Origin: Pseudomonas syringae
GTDB taxonomy: Bacteria > Pseudomonadota > Gammaproteobacteria > Pseudomonadales > Pseudomonadaceae
Assembly: GCF_023278085.1 (NCBI RefSeq)
Contig: NZ_CP066265.1
Coordinates: forward strand, 3,428,001 to 3,492,000
Reading direction: 5' to 3'
Length of the DNA: 64,000 nt
Every line of letters starts with the position of its first letter. Positions within the stretch are counted from its first letter, which is position 1. Below the pieces are notes generated by a model, which made no database searches, was not told where the DNA came from, and saw only the letters and a program-made list of their open reading frames with translations. A program made the translations under genes and the position numbers. Positions 48,984 to 60,301 of this stretch are shown piece after piece.

Positions 48984-49060
48984 TGGGGTGGACGATGGGG
49001 TTCGAACCCACGACCGCAGGAGTCACAATCCTGTGCTCTACCAACTGAGCTACGCCCACC
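48984..49060 (-). tRNA. tRNA-His (anticodon GTG)
   Basis: 77 nt including the extra 5' G (G-1) that marks tRNA-His and encoded CCA. The 8-bp acceptor GGTGGGCG pairs with CGTCCACC. The anticodon arm CAGGA-TTGTGAC-TCCTG gives GTG. Confidence 0.97.
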
Positions 49061-49110
49061 ATATTGCGCGTGACGGTATATCTTACTTGCTGTGCCAAAG
49101 CTGCCTTGAA

Positions 49111-49187
49111 TGGCGCACCCGGCAGGACTCGAACCTGCGACCATCCGCTTAGAAGGCGGATGCTCTATCCAGCTGAGCTACGGGCAC
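49111..49187 (-). tRNA. tRNA-Arg (anticodon TCT)
   Basis: 77 nt including CCA. Anticodon arm with loop CTTCTAA between ATCCGC and GCGGAT gives TCT, which reads AGA. First tRNA of the operon Arg-His-Leu. Confidence 0.97.
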
Positions 49188-49320
49188 TTATATAATTTGT
49201 ATTCTTGCGAGAACAAACTAAAAGGCTTTCAATCACACCGAGCTGATTTGCAACTCTGCCTGACCGAATCAACCAGTGCTAGCTTAACCAGTGCTGGGCT
49301 CTGCCCGGCAAGTGCGACGA

Positions 49321-49349
49321 ATCTTATAGACGGCCCCTGGGGTCGTCAA
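49321..49349 (-). promoter_or_regulatory. Sigma-70 promoter of the tRNA operon
   Basis: On the minus strand TTGACG (49344-49349), a 17-bp spacer and TAAGAT (49321-49326), followed by a G/C-rich discriminator. The first tRNA starts about 130 bp downstream at 49187. Confidence 0.65.
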
Positions 49350-49480
49350 CCTTTTTTTGAAAAAAATTCAGCTAGATAAAGGAGTTAGCTGAATATCCAG
49401 TGCATGCGCCTTTGCCCTCGCGCCATGTCATGCGAGAATGCGCGCTCATTTTATTTCCTCTCGATGGTTAATCACGCGTC

Positions 49481-50335
49481 ATGACTGCAAAACTAATCGA
49501 CGGCAAAGCGATCGCCGCCAGCCTGCGCCAGCAGATCGCCAAACGTGTCGCCGAACGTAGCCAGCAAGGCTTGCGTACGCCGGGCCTCGCGGTGATTCTG
49601 GTGGGCAGCGACCCCGCCTCCCAGGTTTACGTTTCGCACAAGCGCAAGGACTGCGAGGAAGTCGGCTTTATCTCCCAGGCTTATGACTTGCCCGCCGACA
49701 CCACCCAGATTGCGTTGACCGAGCTGATCGACCGTCTCAATGAAGACGCCGCTGTCGACGGTATCCTGCTGCAACTGCCATTGCCGGCCCATCTGGACGC
49801 CTCGCTGCTATTGGAGCGCATTCGCCCGGACAAGGATGTGGACGGTTTCCATCCGTATAACGTCGGCCGTCTGGCCCAGCGCATTCCGCTGCTGCGTCCG
49901 TGTACGCCGAAAGGCATCATGACCCTGCTGGAAAGCACCGGCGTCGACCTGTACGGGCTGGACGCTGTCGTCGTTGGCGCATCCAATATCGTTGGCCGCC
50001 CGATGGCCATGGAGTTGCTACTGGCGGGCTGCACCGTCACGGTCACCCACCGCTTCACCAAGGATCTGGCCGGCCATGTGGGCCGTGCCGATCTGGTGGT
50101 GGTTGCCGCTGGCAAGCCGGGCCTGGTCAAAGGTGAATGGATCAAGCCAGGCGCTATCGTGATCGATGTCGGTATCAATCGTCAGGACGATGGCAAGCTG
50201 GTGGGCGACGTGGTGTATGACACCGCCCTGCCCCGCGCTGGCTGGATCACTCCGGTTCCAGGCGGCGTAGGCCCGATGACCCGCGCATGCCTGCTGGAGA
50301 ACACGCTGTATGCGGCAGAAACCCTGCACGACTGA
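49481..50335 (+). CDS. folD: FolD, methylenetetrahydrofolate dehydrogenase / methenyltetrahydrofolate cyclohydrolase
   Basis: 284 residues. Substrate-site motif [14 protein letters not shown] with the catalytic Lys, [14 protein letters not shown], and NADP site [19 protein letters not shown]-terminal signature [18 protein letters not shown]. The bifunctional enzyme interconverts one-carbon folates in the cytosol. It is divergent from the tRNA operon. A strong terminator follows. Confidence 0.97.
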   Translation: MTAKLIDGKAIAASLRQQIAKRVAERSQQGLRTPGLAVILVGSDPASQVYVSHKRKDCEEVGFISQAYDLPADTTQIALTELIDRLNEDAAVDGILLQLPLPAHLDASLLLERIRPDKDVDGFHPYNVGRLAQRIPLLRPCTPKGIMTLLESTGVDLYGLDAVVVGASNIVGRPMAMELLLAGCTVTVTHRFTKDLAGHVGRADLVVVAAGKPGLVKGEWIKPGAIVIDVGINRQDDGKLVGDVVYDTALPRAGWITPVPGGVGPMTRACLLENTLYAAETLHD

Positions 50336-50355
50336 TCGGCCTGTTCCGCTCCCAT

Positions 50356-50385
50356 AAAAAACGGCACCTGAGGGTGCCGTTTTTT
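50356..50385. terminator. Bidirectional intrinsic terminator after folD
   Basis: AAAAAACGGCACC and GGTGCCGTTTTTT pair over 13 bp around TGAG, with T-runs in both directions. It serves folD and the convergent glp-type operon. Confidence 0.92.
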
Positions 50386-50400
50386 TATTCCCGAAAAGAC

Positions 50401-52173
50401 TTACTTCTTGGCCGCTTCCCAGCTTTTCAGCAGGTCAGAGTAGGCGATGGTTTCACCCTTCGGCTTCTCGTTAGCCAGCTTGCGTTGCGGAGCGAGGAAC
50501 TTGCCACCGCTCTGCTCGGCCTTGGAGTACCACTCTTCTGCCGACGTCTCGGGATTCATCTTCGGCGCACACTTGCTGGCGTCCTGAACCTTGGAACGCT
50601 CGATGCGCGTCATGATTGCATCCTGATCCTTGGCCAGACCGTCCAGCGCCTGCTGGGCGGTTTTCTCGCCGGTCACCGCCTCGGCTACGTGGCTCCACCA
50701 CAGTTGTGCCAGTTTCGGATAGTCAGGCACGTTGGTGCCGGTAGGCGACCATTGAACGCGGGCCGGGCTGCGATAGAACTCCACCAGACCACCGAGTTTA
50801 GGCGCCAGCGCGGTCATCTCCTTGGAGTTGATGTCCGACTCGCGAATCGGCGTCAGGCCGACGATGGTTTTCTTCAACGAAACACTTTTCGAGGTCACGA
50901 ACTGTGCGTACAGCCAGGCTGCCAGACGTTTTTTCTCGTCGGAGGACTTGAGGAAAGTCCACGAACCTACGTCCTGATAGCCGAGCTTCATGCCTTCTTT
51001 CCAGTACGGACCTTTTGGCGAAGGTGCCATGCGCCACTTCGGCGTGCCGTCGGCGTTCATGACCGGCAGACCCGGCTTGGTCATGTCAGCGGTAAAGGCG
51101 GTGTACCAGAAGATCTGCTGCGCCACGTTACCCTGGGACGGCACCGGACCGGACTCGGAGAACGTCATGCCCGCAGCCTCTGGCGGTGCATAGGCCTTCA
51201 GCCAGTCGATGTATTTTTGGGTCGCGAAGACCGCAGCCGGCCCGTTGGTATCGCCACCACGGGTAATGCTGGAACCGACCGGATGGCAGTCCTCGACACG
51301 GATGCCCCATTCGTCCACTGGCAAGCCGTTAGGCAAGCCCTTGTCGCCACTGCCGGCCATGGAGAACCAGGCGTCGGTGAAACGCCAGCCCAGCGAGGGG
51401 TCCTTCTTGCCATAGTCCATGTGGCCAAAGACTTTCTTGCCGTCGATTTCCTTGACGTCTTCGCTGAAGAACTTGGCGATGTCTTCATACGCCGACCAGT
51501 TGACCGGGACGCCCAGCTCGTAGCCGTATTTGTCCTTGAATTTCTTTTTCAGATCAGGACGTTCGAACCAGTCGGCACGGAACCAGTACAGGTTGGCAAA
51601 CTGTTGGTCGGGCAGTTGATACAGTTTGCCGTCAGGTGCGGTAGTAAACGAAGTACCGATGAAGTCTTTCAGGTCCAGCGTTGGCGAAGTGACTTTACTG
51701 CCTTCCGGGCTGGCCATCAGGTCAGTCAGGGACATGGCCTTGCCGTAGCGAAAGTGCGTGCCGATCAGGTCCGAGTCATTGACCCAGCCGTCGTAGATAC
51801 TCTTGTCAGACTGCATGGCCGTTTGCAGCTTCTCGATGACATCACCTTCCTGCAGCAAGTCATGAGTGACTTTGATACCGGTGATTTCAGTGAACGCCTT
51901 GGCCAGGGTTTTTGACTCGTATTCATGGGTGGTCAGGGTTTCCGACACCACCTTGATGTCCATGCCCCGGAACGGTTCTGCCGCCTTGATGAACCACTCC
52001 AGTTCTTTCAACTGCTCGGCATCGGAAAGCGTGCTCGGCTTGAACTCGCTCGCCGCCCACTTCTTCGCCGCATCCTCGTACTGATCTGCCCATGCCGACA
52101 CACTCAAACCGCTGAGCATGATCATGGTTGCCAGCGTCACGCTATGTTGCAGCTTGTTTTTCTTATTGAACAT
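50401..52173 (-). CDS. glpV: ABC transporter substrate-binding protein, GlpV-like (glycerol class)
   Basis: 590 residues, large for a family 1 binding protein, as is the GlpV group. The signal peptide is at 1-30 (SVTLATMIMLSGLSVSAWA). The mature protein has VVSETLTTHEYESKTLAKAF near the start, and LTPIRESDINS and VQWSPTGTNVPDYPKLAQLW in the C-terminal half. Gene order ATPase, ATPase, permease, permease, small membrane protein, binding protein equals glpSTPQUV of Rhizobium, a glycerol importer; the ligand here is inferred from that alone. Start 52173 has GGAG 6 nt upstream. Confidence 0.85.
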   Translation of the reverse strand: MFNKKNKLQHSVTLATMIMLSGLSVSAWADQYEDAAKKWAASEFKPSTLSDAEQLKELEWFIKAAEPFRGMDIKVVSETLTTHEYESKTLAKAFTEITGIKVTHDLLQEGDVIEKLQTAMQSDKSIYDGWVNDSDLIGTHFRYGKAMSLTDLMASPEGSKVTSPTLDLKDFIGTSFTTAPDGKLYQLPDQQFANLYWFRADWFERPDLKKKFKDKYGYELGVPVNWSAYEDIAKFFSEDVKEIDGKKVFGHMDYGKKDPSLGWRFTDAWFSMAGSGDKGLPNGLPVDEWGIRVEDCHPVGSSITRGGDTNGPAAVFATQKYIDWLKAYAPPEAAGMTFSESGPVPSQGNVAQQIFWYTAFTADMTKPGLPVMNADGTPKWRMAPSPKGPYWKEGMKLGYQDVGSWTFLKSSDEKKRLAAWLYAQFVTSKSVSLKKTIVGLTPIRESDINSKEMTALAPKLGGLVEFYRSPARVQWSPTGTNVPDYPKLAQLWWSHVAEAVTGEKTAQQALDGLAKDQDAIMTRIERSKVQDASKCAPKMNPETSAEEWYSKAEQSGGKFLAPQRKLANEKPKGETIAYSDLLKSWEAAKK

Positions 52174-52258
52174 AGTCATCTCCAGTGTTGCTTTTATGTA
52201 GTCCCGCTTTTCGAATACTGCCGACCGGATCACCCTGGCAATCGCGTCCGGCCGCCCT

Positions 52259-52531
52259 CTAACCCCAACGCATCACCACCAACAACCACACCAGGGAGAT
52301 CCCTGAGGCGATCCATATATTCCAGTCAGTCGCGCCGATCACCAGCAGGTGCAGGTACGCGCTGCCCAGAAGCCCGATGAACAAACGGTCGCCACGCGTG
52401 GTGACAATCGGTAGAAAACCACGGCGCTCGATACTCGCCGAGCGCAGCTCCCATACGGTCATGCCCAACAGCAACAACCCGATACTGATGAAGAAAGCCG
52501 CCGTTGGCAGTGTCCAGGACATCCACTCCAT
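52259..52531 (-). CDS. glpU: Small inner-membrane protein, DUF2160/GlpU-like
   Basis: 90 residues with two or three membrane helices (TAAFFISIGLLLLGMTVW, RLFIGLLGSAYLHLLVIGA, WIASGISLVWLLVVMRW). Proteins of this size and pattern (DUF2160) sit between the permease and binding-protein genes of glpSTPQUV operons. The function is unknown; it may be a small accessory subunit of the permease. Spacing to glpQ is 12 bp. Confidence 0.85.
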   Translation of the reverse strand: MEWMSWTLPTAAFFISIGLLLLGMTVWELRSASIERRGFLPIVTTRGDRLFIGLLGSAYLHLLVIGATDWNIWIASGISLVWLLVVMRWG

Positions 52532-52543
52532 TTTCTCGACTCC

Positions 52544-53344
52544 TCAGACACGGCCAAGGGCAAAGCCCTTGACCACGTGATTGCGAACGAACCAGATCAC
52601 CAGCATGCCCGGCAGGATAGTCAGTACTCCCGCCGCTGCCAGCACACCCCAGTCGATACCCGATGCCGACACCGTGCGCGTCATCACCGCCGCAATCGGC
52701 TTGGCGTTGACCGACGTCAGGGTGCGCGCCAGCAACAACTCGACCCAGGAAAACATGAAGCAGAAAAATGCAGTAACACCTATTCCCGAGCCAATCAGCG
52801 GAATGAAAATCTTCACGAAGAACTTGGGAAAGCTGTAACCGTCGATGTAGGCCGTTTCGTCGATTTCCTTGGGAACACCGGACATGAAGCCCTCCAGAAT
52901 CCACACCGCCAGCGGGACGTTGAACAGACAGTGCGCCAGCGCTACGGCGATGTGCGTGTCGAACAGCCCGATGGACGAGTACAGCTGGAAAAACGGCAGC
53001 AGGAACACAGCCGGTGGTGCCATGCGATTGGTCAATAACCAGAAGAACAGGTGCTTGTCGCCGAGGAAACGATAGCGTGAAAACGCATAAGCTGCCGGTA
53101 GCGCGACGCTCAGCGAAATCACGGTATTCAAGCACACGTAGTACAGCGAATTAAGATAGCCGCTGTACCAGCTCTCGTCGGTGAAAATCACCTTGTAGTT
53201 GGCCAGGGTAAAATCCTGCGGCCACAGCGTCAGTCCGCCGAGAATCTCGGTATTGGTCTTGAACGACATGTTGACCAGCCAGTAGATCGGCACCAGCAGG
53301 AACAGCAGATAAATCCATAGCGGTATGATTTTGCGCAGACTCAT
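52544..53344 (-). CDS. glpQ: ABC transporter permease, GlpQ-like (MalG/CUT1 class)
   Basis: 266 residues, six membrane helices, N terminus with a first helix (LWIYLLFLLVPIYWLVNMSF). The coupling EAA loop is EIDETAYIDGYSFPKFFVKI. The class is the MalG-type partner of a heterodimeric channel. Same-strand, 10 bp after glpP. Confidence 0.9.
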   Translation of the reverse strand: MSLRKIIPLWIYLLFLLVPIYWLVNMSFKTNTEILGGLTLWPQDFTLANYKVIFTDESWYSGYLNSLYYVCLNTVISLSVALPAAYAFSRYRFLGDKHLFFWLLTNRMAPPAVFLLPFFQLYSSIGLFDTHIAVALAHCLFNVPLAVWILEGFMSGVPKEIDETAYIDGYSFPKFFVKIFIPLIGSGIGVTAFFCFMFSWVELLLARTLTSVNAKPIAAVMTRTVSASGIDWGVLAAAGVLTILPGMLVIWFVRNHVVKGFALGRV

Positions 53345-53354
53345 GACCAGGCCC

Positions 53355-54213
<859 letters not shown>

Positions 54214-54221
<8 letters not shown>

Positions 54222-55329
54222 GGGGCACCTCACTCACAGGAGCGGCTTCAAGCAGGTAATCGTCGGCATACAGCATCAGCCATTGCCCGGGAAAACTGAT
54301 CCAGGCCTGACCTTGCGGCACCGGTTTGTCTTCCTGAAGGCGCACTTTCAACAGTTGTCCGGCCAGTTTCAGGGTGATGATCTTGTAGGTGCCGAGGTCT
54401 TCCACGTAGGTGACATCGGCGCACATCGCTTCGTCGTAAGGCCCGTCCCAGACGTGCACGAACTCTGGACGAATACCCACTTTCAGACTTTTCCACGAGG
54501 TACTGGCGAGCTTGTCCTGCAACGACTCAGGCAGCGGCAAGTGAATGTCGGCAAAACCGACTCCGCCCGGTTGAGGCGTGACGTCGATCAGATTCATGCC
54601 GGGGCTGCCAATGAAATAGCCGACAAACGTGTGGGAAGGCTTTTCAAACAGCTCACGGGGCGTGCCGAATTGCACGATCTGTCCGCCGTACATCACCGCA
54701 ATCTTGTCGGCGAAGGTCGACGCCTCCAGCTGATCGTGGGTGACGTAGACCATGGTGATGTTGAATTGCTCGTGAATCTGCTTGAGCTTGCGGCGCAGCT
54801 TCCACTTCAGGTGGGGGTCAATAACCGTCAGCGGCTCATCGAAGAGAATCGCTGAAACGTCGTCGCGCACCAGCCCGCGCCCCATGGACACCTTCTGCTT
54901 CTCGTCCGCCGAGAGGTTGCGCGCTTTCTTTTTCAGCAGCGGCTGCAAGTCCAGCACGTCGGCGATTTCGTTGACCTTGGTGAGAATCCTTGCCTCGTCC
55001 ATGCCCTGGTTGCGTAGCGGGAAAGCCAGGTTATCGAACACGGTCATGGTGTCGTAGATCACCGGAAACTGAAAAACCTGGGCGATGTTGCGGCGCTCGG
55101 GGGGCAGTTCGTTGACCACTTTGGAATCGAACAGCACTTGTCCTTGAGACGGACTGAGCAAGCCGGAAATGATATTGAGCAAGGTCGATTTGCCGCAGCC
55201 GGACGGCCCGAGCAGCGCATAAGCGCCGCCCTGCTCCCAGACATGGCTCATTTCCCGAATCGCATAATCGTCCGGACCGGGTTTGGCGCTGTAGCTGTGC
55301 GCCAGGTTCTGCAAGCGGATCTCGGCCAT
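54214..55329 (-). CDS. glpT: ABC transporter ATPase, GlpT-like, degenerate signature motif
   Basis: 371 residues. Walker A LLGPSGCGKSTL, Q loop VFQFPVIYDTM, Walker B AILFDEPLTVIDP and switch His in VYVTHDQLEA are normal. The ABC signature, normally LSGGQ, reads LSADEKQKV. A C-terminal regulatory (TOBE/OB-type) domain follows (about 240-365). The gene begins within the stop codon of glpS (ATGA). Together with GlpS it should form a heterodimeric motor with one canonical site (see findings). Confidence 0.9.
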
Positions 55330-56423
55330 CAGGCAACCCTCGCCATGCGCAGGCCCGGTGCCTGAATCAGGCCGCCCTGCTGATCGAATACGAATAATTT
55401 GTGAGTCGGGATGTACACCCGGATCGGCGCGTCAACATCGTAGGCATGCACCCCCGGCAAATGCAGGACCAGGGAGAACAGCTCGTTGCGCACATGCAGG
55501 AAGGTTTCCGAGCCGCTGATTTCCGCCAGCTCGACAGTGACCGCCAGTTCCAGGTCGTCGTCGTTGGAAGGCACCAGGCTCAGGTGACTGGGGCGCACGC
55601 CGAAGCGGTAGTCCCCATCGCCAACTGCGCGCAGGTCGACGTTGAGCGGGAAATGCACAAAGTTGGCGAAACTGACCTCATTGCCTTCGATACGCCCAGG
55701 CATCAGGTTGATCGGCGGCTCGGAGAACAGTTCGGCGGCGAGCACCGTGGCCGGCCGGTGGTAGACCTCAGGGGTCTTGCCGCTCTGCACTACCCGTCCT
55801 TCATGCAGGATGGTGGTGGTCCCGCCCAGCGCCAGCGCTTCATTGGGCTCAGTGGTGGCATAAATCGCGATGGTATGACGGGCCGCAAACAGCTCGCGCA
55901 TTTCCTGACGCAGCTCTTCACGCAGCTTGTAGTCAAGGTTGACCAGCGGCTCGTCGAACAGAATCAGCTCGGCGTCCTTGACCAGTGCTCTGGCCATTGC
56001 CGTGCGCTGTTGCTGCCCGCCGGACAATTCAAGTGGATGGCGTTGCAGGAATTTTTCGATGCGCAGCATCTTCGCGGTTTCCTGCACGCGGCTGTGGATG
56101 ACCTCTTTGGAAAGGCCGGCCTGACGCAGGGGCGATGCGATGTTTTCAAACACCGTCATGCTGGGGTAATTAATGAACTGCTGATAGACCATCGAGACGT
56201 TGCGCAGACGAACCGGTCGTTGCGTGACATCGACCCCGTTCATCAGGACGCGCCCGGTATCGGGCTTGTCCAGCCCGGCCATCAGGCGCATCAGGCTGGT
56301 CTTGCCGGACAGGGTTCGCCCGAGCAAAACGTTGAATGATCCCGGCTCAAAGCTCAAGGAAGCGTCGTCGATCCAGATCTGGCCATCGACTGCGCGACTG
56401 ACATGCTCCAGCGTGAGTGACAT
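55329..56423 (-). CDS. glpS: ABC transporter ATPase, GlpS-like, switch histidine missing
   Basis: 364 residues, first gene of the transporter operon. Walker A LLGRTLSGKTSL (unusual but complete GxxxxGKT), Q loop MVYQQFINYPSM, canonical signature LSGGQQQRTAMARAL, Walker B LILFDEPLVNLD. The segment that normally reads THD at the switch histidine reads TTE (IYATTEPNEAL), so the His is absent. TOBE-like C-terminal domain follows. Start 56423 (MSLTLEHVSRAV) is preceded by AAAGGG and lies about 57 bp after the sigma-54 promoter; the open frame extends to 56486, across the promoter. Confidence 0.9.
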   Translation of the reverse strand: MSLTLEHVSRAVDGQIWIDDASLSFEPGSFNVLLGRTLSGKTSLMRLMAGLDKPDTGRVLMNGVDVTQRPVRLRNVSMVYQQFINYPSMTVFENIASPLRQAGLSKEVIHSRVQETAKMLRIEKFLQRHPLELSGGQQQRTAMARALVKDAELILFDEPLVNLDYKLREELRQEMRELFAARHTIAIYATTEPNEALALGGTTTILHEGRVVQSGKTPEVYHRPATVLAAELFSEPPINLMPGRIEGNEVSFANFVHFPLNVDLRAVGDGDYRFGVRPSHLSLVPSNDDDLELAVTVELAEISGSETFLHVRNELFSLVLHLPGVHAYDVDAPIRVYIPTHKLFVFDQQGGLIQAPGLRMARVA

Positions 56424-56479
56424 GGCGTGCCCTTTTGTTGTTTTTTTCTTAAGGGTGAATGCGTGACTGATTACAGATA

Positions 56480-56494
56480 GCGACATTCGTGCCA
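56480..56494 (-). promoter_or_regulatory. Sigma-54 promoter of the glp-type operon
   Basis: On the minus strand TGGCACGAATGTCGC matches the -24/-12 consensus TGGCACG-N4-TTGC at all but one position, with correct GG-GC spacing. It points at glpS, and the divergent gene encodes a sigma-54 activator. Confidence 0.85.
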
Positions 56495-56550
56495 GATCAT
56501 TGATATTCGAGCCAAGGCCCGAAACAGAGCGTTCGCCCGTATTCAGGGGC

Positions 56551-56638
56551 TGAACGCCATTTCACAGTTGAACAAAAATGAACAGTAAGTAATGAACAAC
56601 TGAACAAAATGAACATTGACTTTGAGCAATTCTGAACG
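56551..56638. promoter_or_regulatory. Cluster of seven TGAAC sites, probable activator-binding region
   Basis: TGAACA occurs at 56569, 56579, 56593, 56601 and 56610, flanked by TGAACG at 56551 and 56633, all on the plus strand. Two related composites (56569-56584 and 56601-56615) lie about 32 bp apart. The cluster is 57-158 bp upstream of the sigma-54 promoter, the usual place for enhancer-type sites, and just before the activator gene. Confidence 0.65.
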
Positions 56639-56723
56639 ACACTGGACACACGTTGCGGGCAAGGATGGTCACGCCGACGGGACCTAAAAACAAAAACAAC
56701 ACGTCATATTCGCAGGCATCCTC

Positions 56724-58574
56724 ATGTCTCAACCCAGCGCTTCGCTTGCTCACGACATCATCATTCAGGATTCATGGACCCGCTGCCGGGACTTCGGTCT
56801 CAGCCATCAGACGCGCCCGTCGTTTGGCCAGTTGCCAGGCGCTGAGGTTTCCCGCCTGCTGGAGCGCCATCACGGGCTGGTGCAAACCACCCATCAAGAG
56901 GTGCTGCCGGTCTATGAAAACATTCTCAGCAACTCCAACTGCCTGATTTTGCTAGCCGACCCTCAGGGCCAGTTGCTCAAGTCGTGGGGTACTCAGCGTT
57001 TTGTCGAGTCTTCGCAGACCCAAGGCTTCATGGCCGGTGCCAGCTGGAGCGAACGCGGTACAGGCACCAACGCCATCGGCACCGCACTGGCTTGCGAGCA
57101 GGCCATTCACATCGAACCGGATGAGCATTTCCTCAAGGCCAATCGCTTCATGACCGGATCTGCCTCACCTATTTTCGATGCCGAGCGACGCATTATCGCG
57201 GTGCTGGATGTGTCCAGTGACAGCTTCCTGCCGCCCACGCACACGCTGGGCATGGTCAAGATGATGAGCCAGTCGGTAGAAAACCGCCTGATCCTCGATC
57301 AGTTCCGCGACAGCCATTTCCAGCTGATCTTCAATACCGGCCTGAACAACCTCGACAGCCAGTGGGCGGGTTTGCTGATTTTTGATGAAAGCGGCCGGAT
57401 TCTTTGCGCCAACCGGCGTGCCGACAATCTGTTGGGGGCCAGGCTGGCAGGGGTCAACATCGAAACACTGTTCAAGTGCCCGATCCTGCAATTGCTCAGC
57501 GAGACTGAAGCGCGGCCGTTTGCGCTGCATGCGTTTGGCAACAATCGCTTTCAATGCCTGTTGAAACGGCCGACGCGCAAGCCGCTCAGACTGCACAGTG
57601 TTCAGCCTGTTCAGGCACCTGCTGTGCCAAGAAGCCTTGGCCTGGAGGCAATCAGCCTGGGCGACGCGAAAGTCGAGAAAGCCGTGTTGCAAGCTCAGCG
57701 CTTACTGGAAAAAGACATCCCGCTGCTGATTCACGGTGAAACCGGTGTTGGTAAAGAGGTGTTCGTCAAGGCGCTGCATCAGGCCAGTTCACGCGCCAGC
57801 CAACCCTTGATCGCCGTCAACTGCGCGGCGATCCCGGCCGAACTGGTCGAGGCGGAGCTGTTTGGCTATGAGCGAGGCGCGTTCACCGGTGCTAACCAGA
57901 AAGGCAGTATCGGCCTGATTCGCAAGGCCGATAAAGGCACGCTGTTTCTCGATGAGGTCGGCGACATGCCGATGCCGGTACAGGCGCGCCTGTTACGCGT
58001 ATTGCAGGAGCGCTGCGTTCAGCCGCTGGGCAGCAGCGAACTGTACCCGGTGGACATACGGCTGATCTCTGCTACCAATCGCAGCCTGCGCGAGCAGGTA
58101 CTGGCGGGGAATTTTCGTCAGGATCTTTATTACCGGATCAGCGGCCTGAGCATCGAACTGCCGCCCTTGCGCGAGCGCACCGATCAACATGCCTTGATCC
58201 AGCGTATCTGGGAACGTCACCGCGAGCCTCAGCAACGGGCGGGATTCTCCAGAGAAGTGCTTGAGCTGTTCGAACGCCACCCGTGGCCGGGGAACCTGCG
58301 CCAGCTCAACAGCGTGATTCAAGTCGCGCTGGCGCTGGCAGACGAACAACCGATCAGCAGCGAACACCTGCCAGAAGACTTTCTGCTTGATGCCAGCAAA
58401 AATGAGGAATGCCGGGAACCTGCAAAAGCCCATGACCCCGCACGCCTCGCCTCAACGGAAGACCTGAGCCAGCTGTTTCAAGCAGCGGGCGGCAATATTT
58501 CACAACTGGCCAAACGCCTGGGGGTCAGCCGCAATACCCTGTACAAGCGGTTGCGGGAACAGCGGATTGTTTAG
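56724..58574 (+). CDS. Sigma-54-dependent transcriptional activator, AcoR-like
   Basis: 616 residues. N-terminal GAF-type sensor at about 70-180 (SWSERGTGTNAIGTALACEQ is the AcoR-type phrase), a PAS-like stretch at about 210-270 (AGLLIFDESGRILCANRRAD), AAA+ domain at about 320-540 with Walker A HGETGVGKEVF, GAFTGA loop (RGAFTGANQKG), Walker B GTLFLDEVGDMP, and a C-terminal Fis-type helix-turn-helix (NISQLAKRLGVSRNTLYKRL). It should bind the TGAAC cluster and switch on the divergent glp-type operon with sigma-54. The ligand (glycerol or related polyol) is inferred. Confidence 0.92.
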   Translation: MSQPSASLAHDIIIQDSWTRCRDFGLSHQTRPSFGQLPGAEVSRLLERHHGLVQTTHQEVLPVYENILSNSNCLILLADPQGQLLKSWGTQRFVESSQTQGFMAGASWSERGTGTNAIGTALACEQAIHIEPDEHFLKANRFMTGSASPIFDAERRIIAVLDVSSDSFLPPTHTLGMVKMMSQSVENRLILDQFRDSHFQLIFNTGLNNLDSQWAGLLIFDESGRILCANRRADNLLGARLAGVNIETLFKCPILQLLSETEARPFALHAFGNNRFQCLLKRPTRKPLRLHSVQPVQAPAVPRSLGLEAISLGDAKVEKAVLQAQRLLEKDIPLLIHGETGVGKEVFVKALHQASSRASQPLIAVNCAAIPAELVEAELFGYERGAFTGANQKGSIGLIRKADKGTLFLDEVGDMPMPVQARLLRVLQERCVQPLGSSELYPVDIRLISATNRSLREQVLAGNFRQDLYYRISGLSIELPPLRERTDQHALIQRIWERHREPQQRAGFSREVLELFERHPWPGNLRQLNSVIQVALALADEQPISSEHLPEDFLLDASKNEECREPAKAHDPARLASTEDLSQLFQAAGGNISQLAKRLGVSRNTLYKRLREQRIV

Positions 58575-58600
58575 TTTTTGACGCTCGCCAGGCCGGACAT

Positions 58601-58880
58601 CGAGGATCGGACGCAGAGCTTCGAGAGCAGCGTGCCCACACGGAGCATGGGAACGAGAGGTATTCTTTAGAACACCTCTCGTTCCGCACGCTCCAGCGTG
58701 GGAATGCCTTGGGTGACGCTCCGCGTCACAAATCTTCAGCCTGGCGCGGTGTCAGTCGCAACGCAGGCTCAGGCTTGGATGCTGCCTGTATCTCGGTCTG
58801 GATTGAGTGATTCGCCATGACTGCAATGTGACGCGGAGCGTCACGAAATGCATTACCACGCAGAGCGTGGTAACGAGAAT
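58601..58880. repeat. Inverted cluster of short hairpin repeats
   Basis: The 325-bp gap between the activator gene and cysS holds repeats only. An 11-bp inverted repeat (58651-58661 with 58674-58684) is flanked by CCCAC/GTGGG-type units. GTGACGC-hairpin units occur near 58714-58729 and in the opposite orientation near 58828-58844, followed by CCACGC-AGA-GCGTGG. They are the same short units as in the repeats at 12.6 and 63.5 kb. Confidence 0.75.
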
Positions 58881-58899
58881 CAAAATCAGCCTGCCTTCA

Positions 58900-60282
<1,383 letters not shown>

Positions 60283-60301
60283 TATCTGCCCCTCAGACAT
60301 C

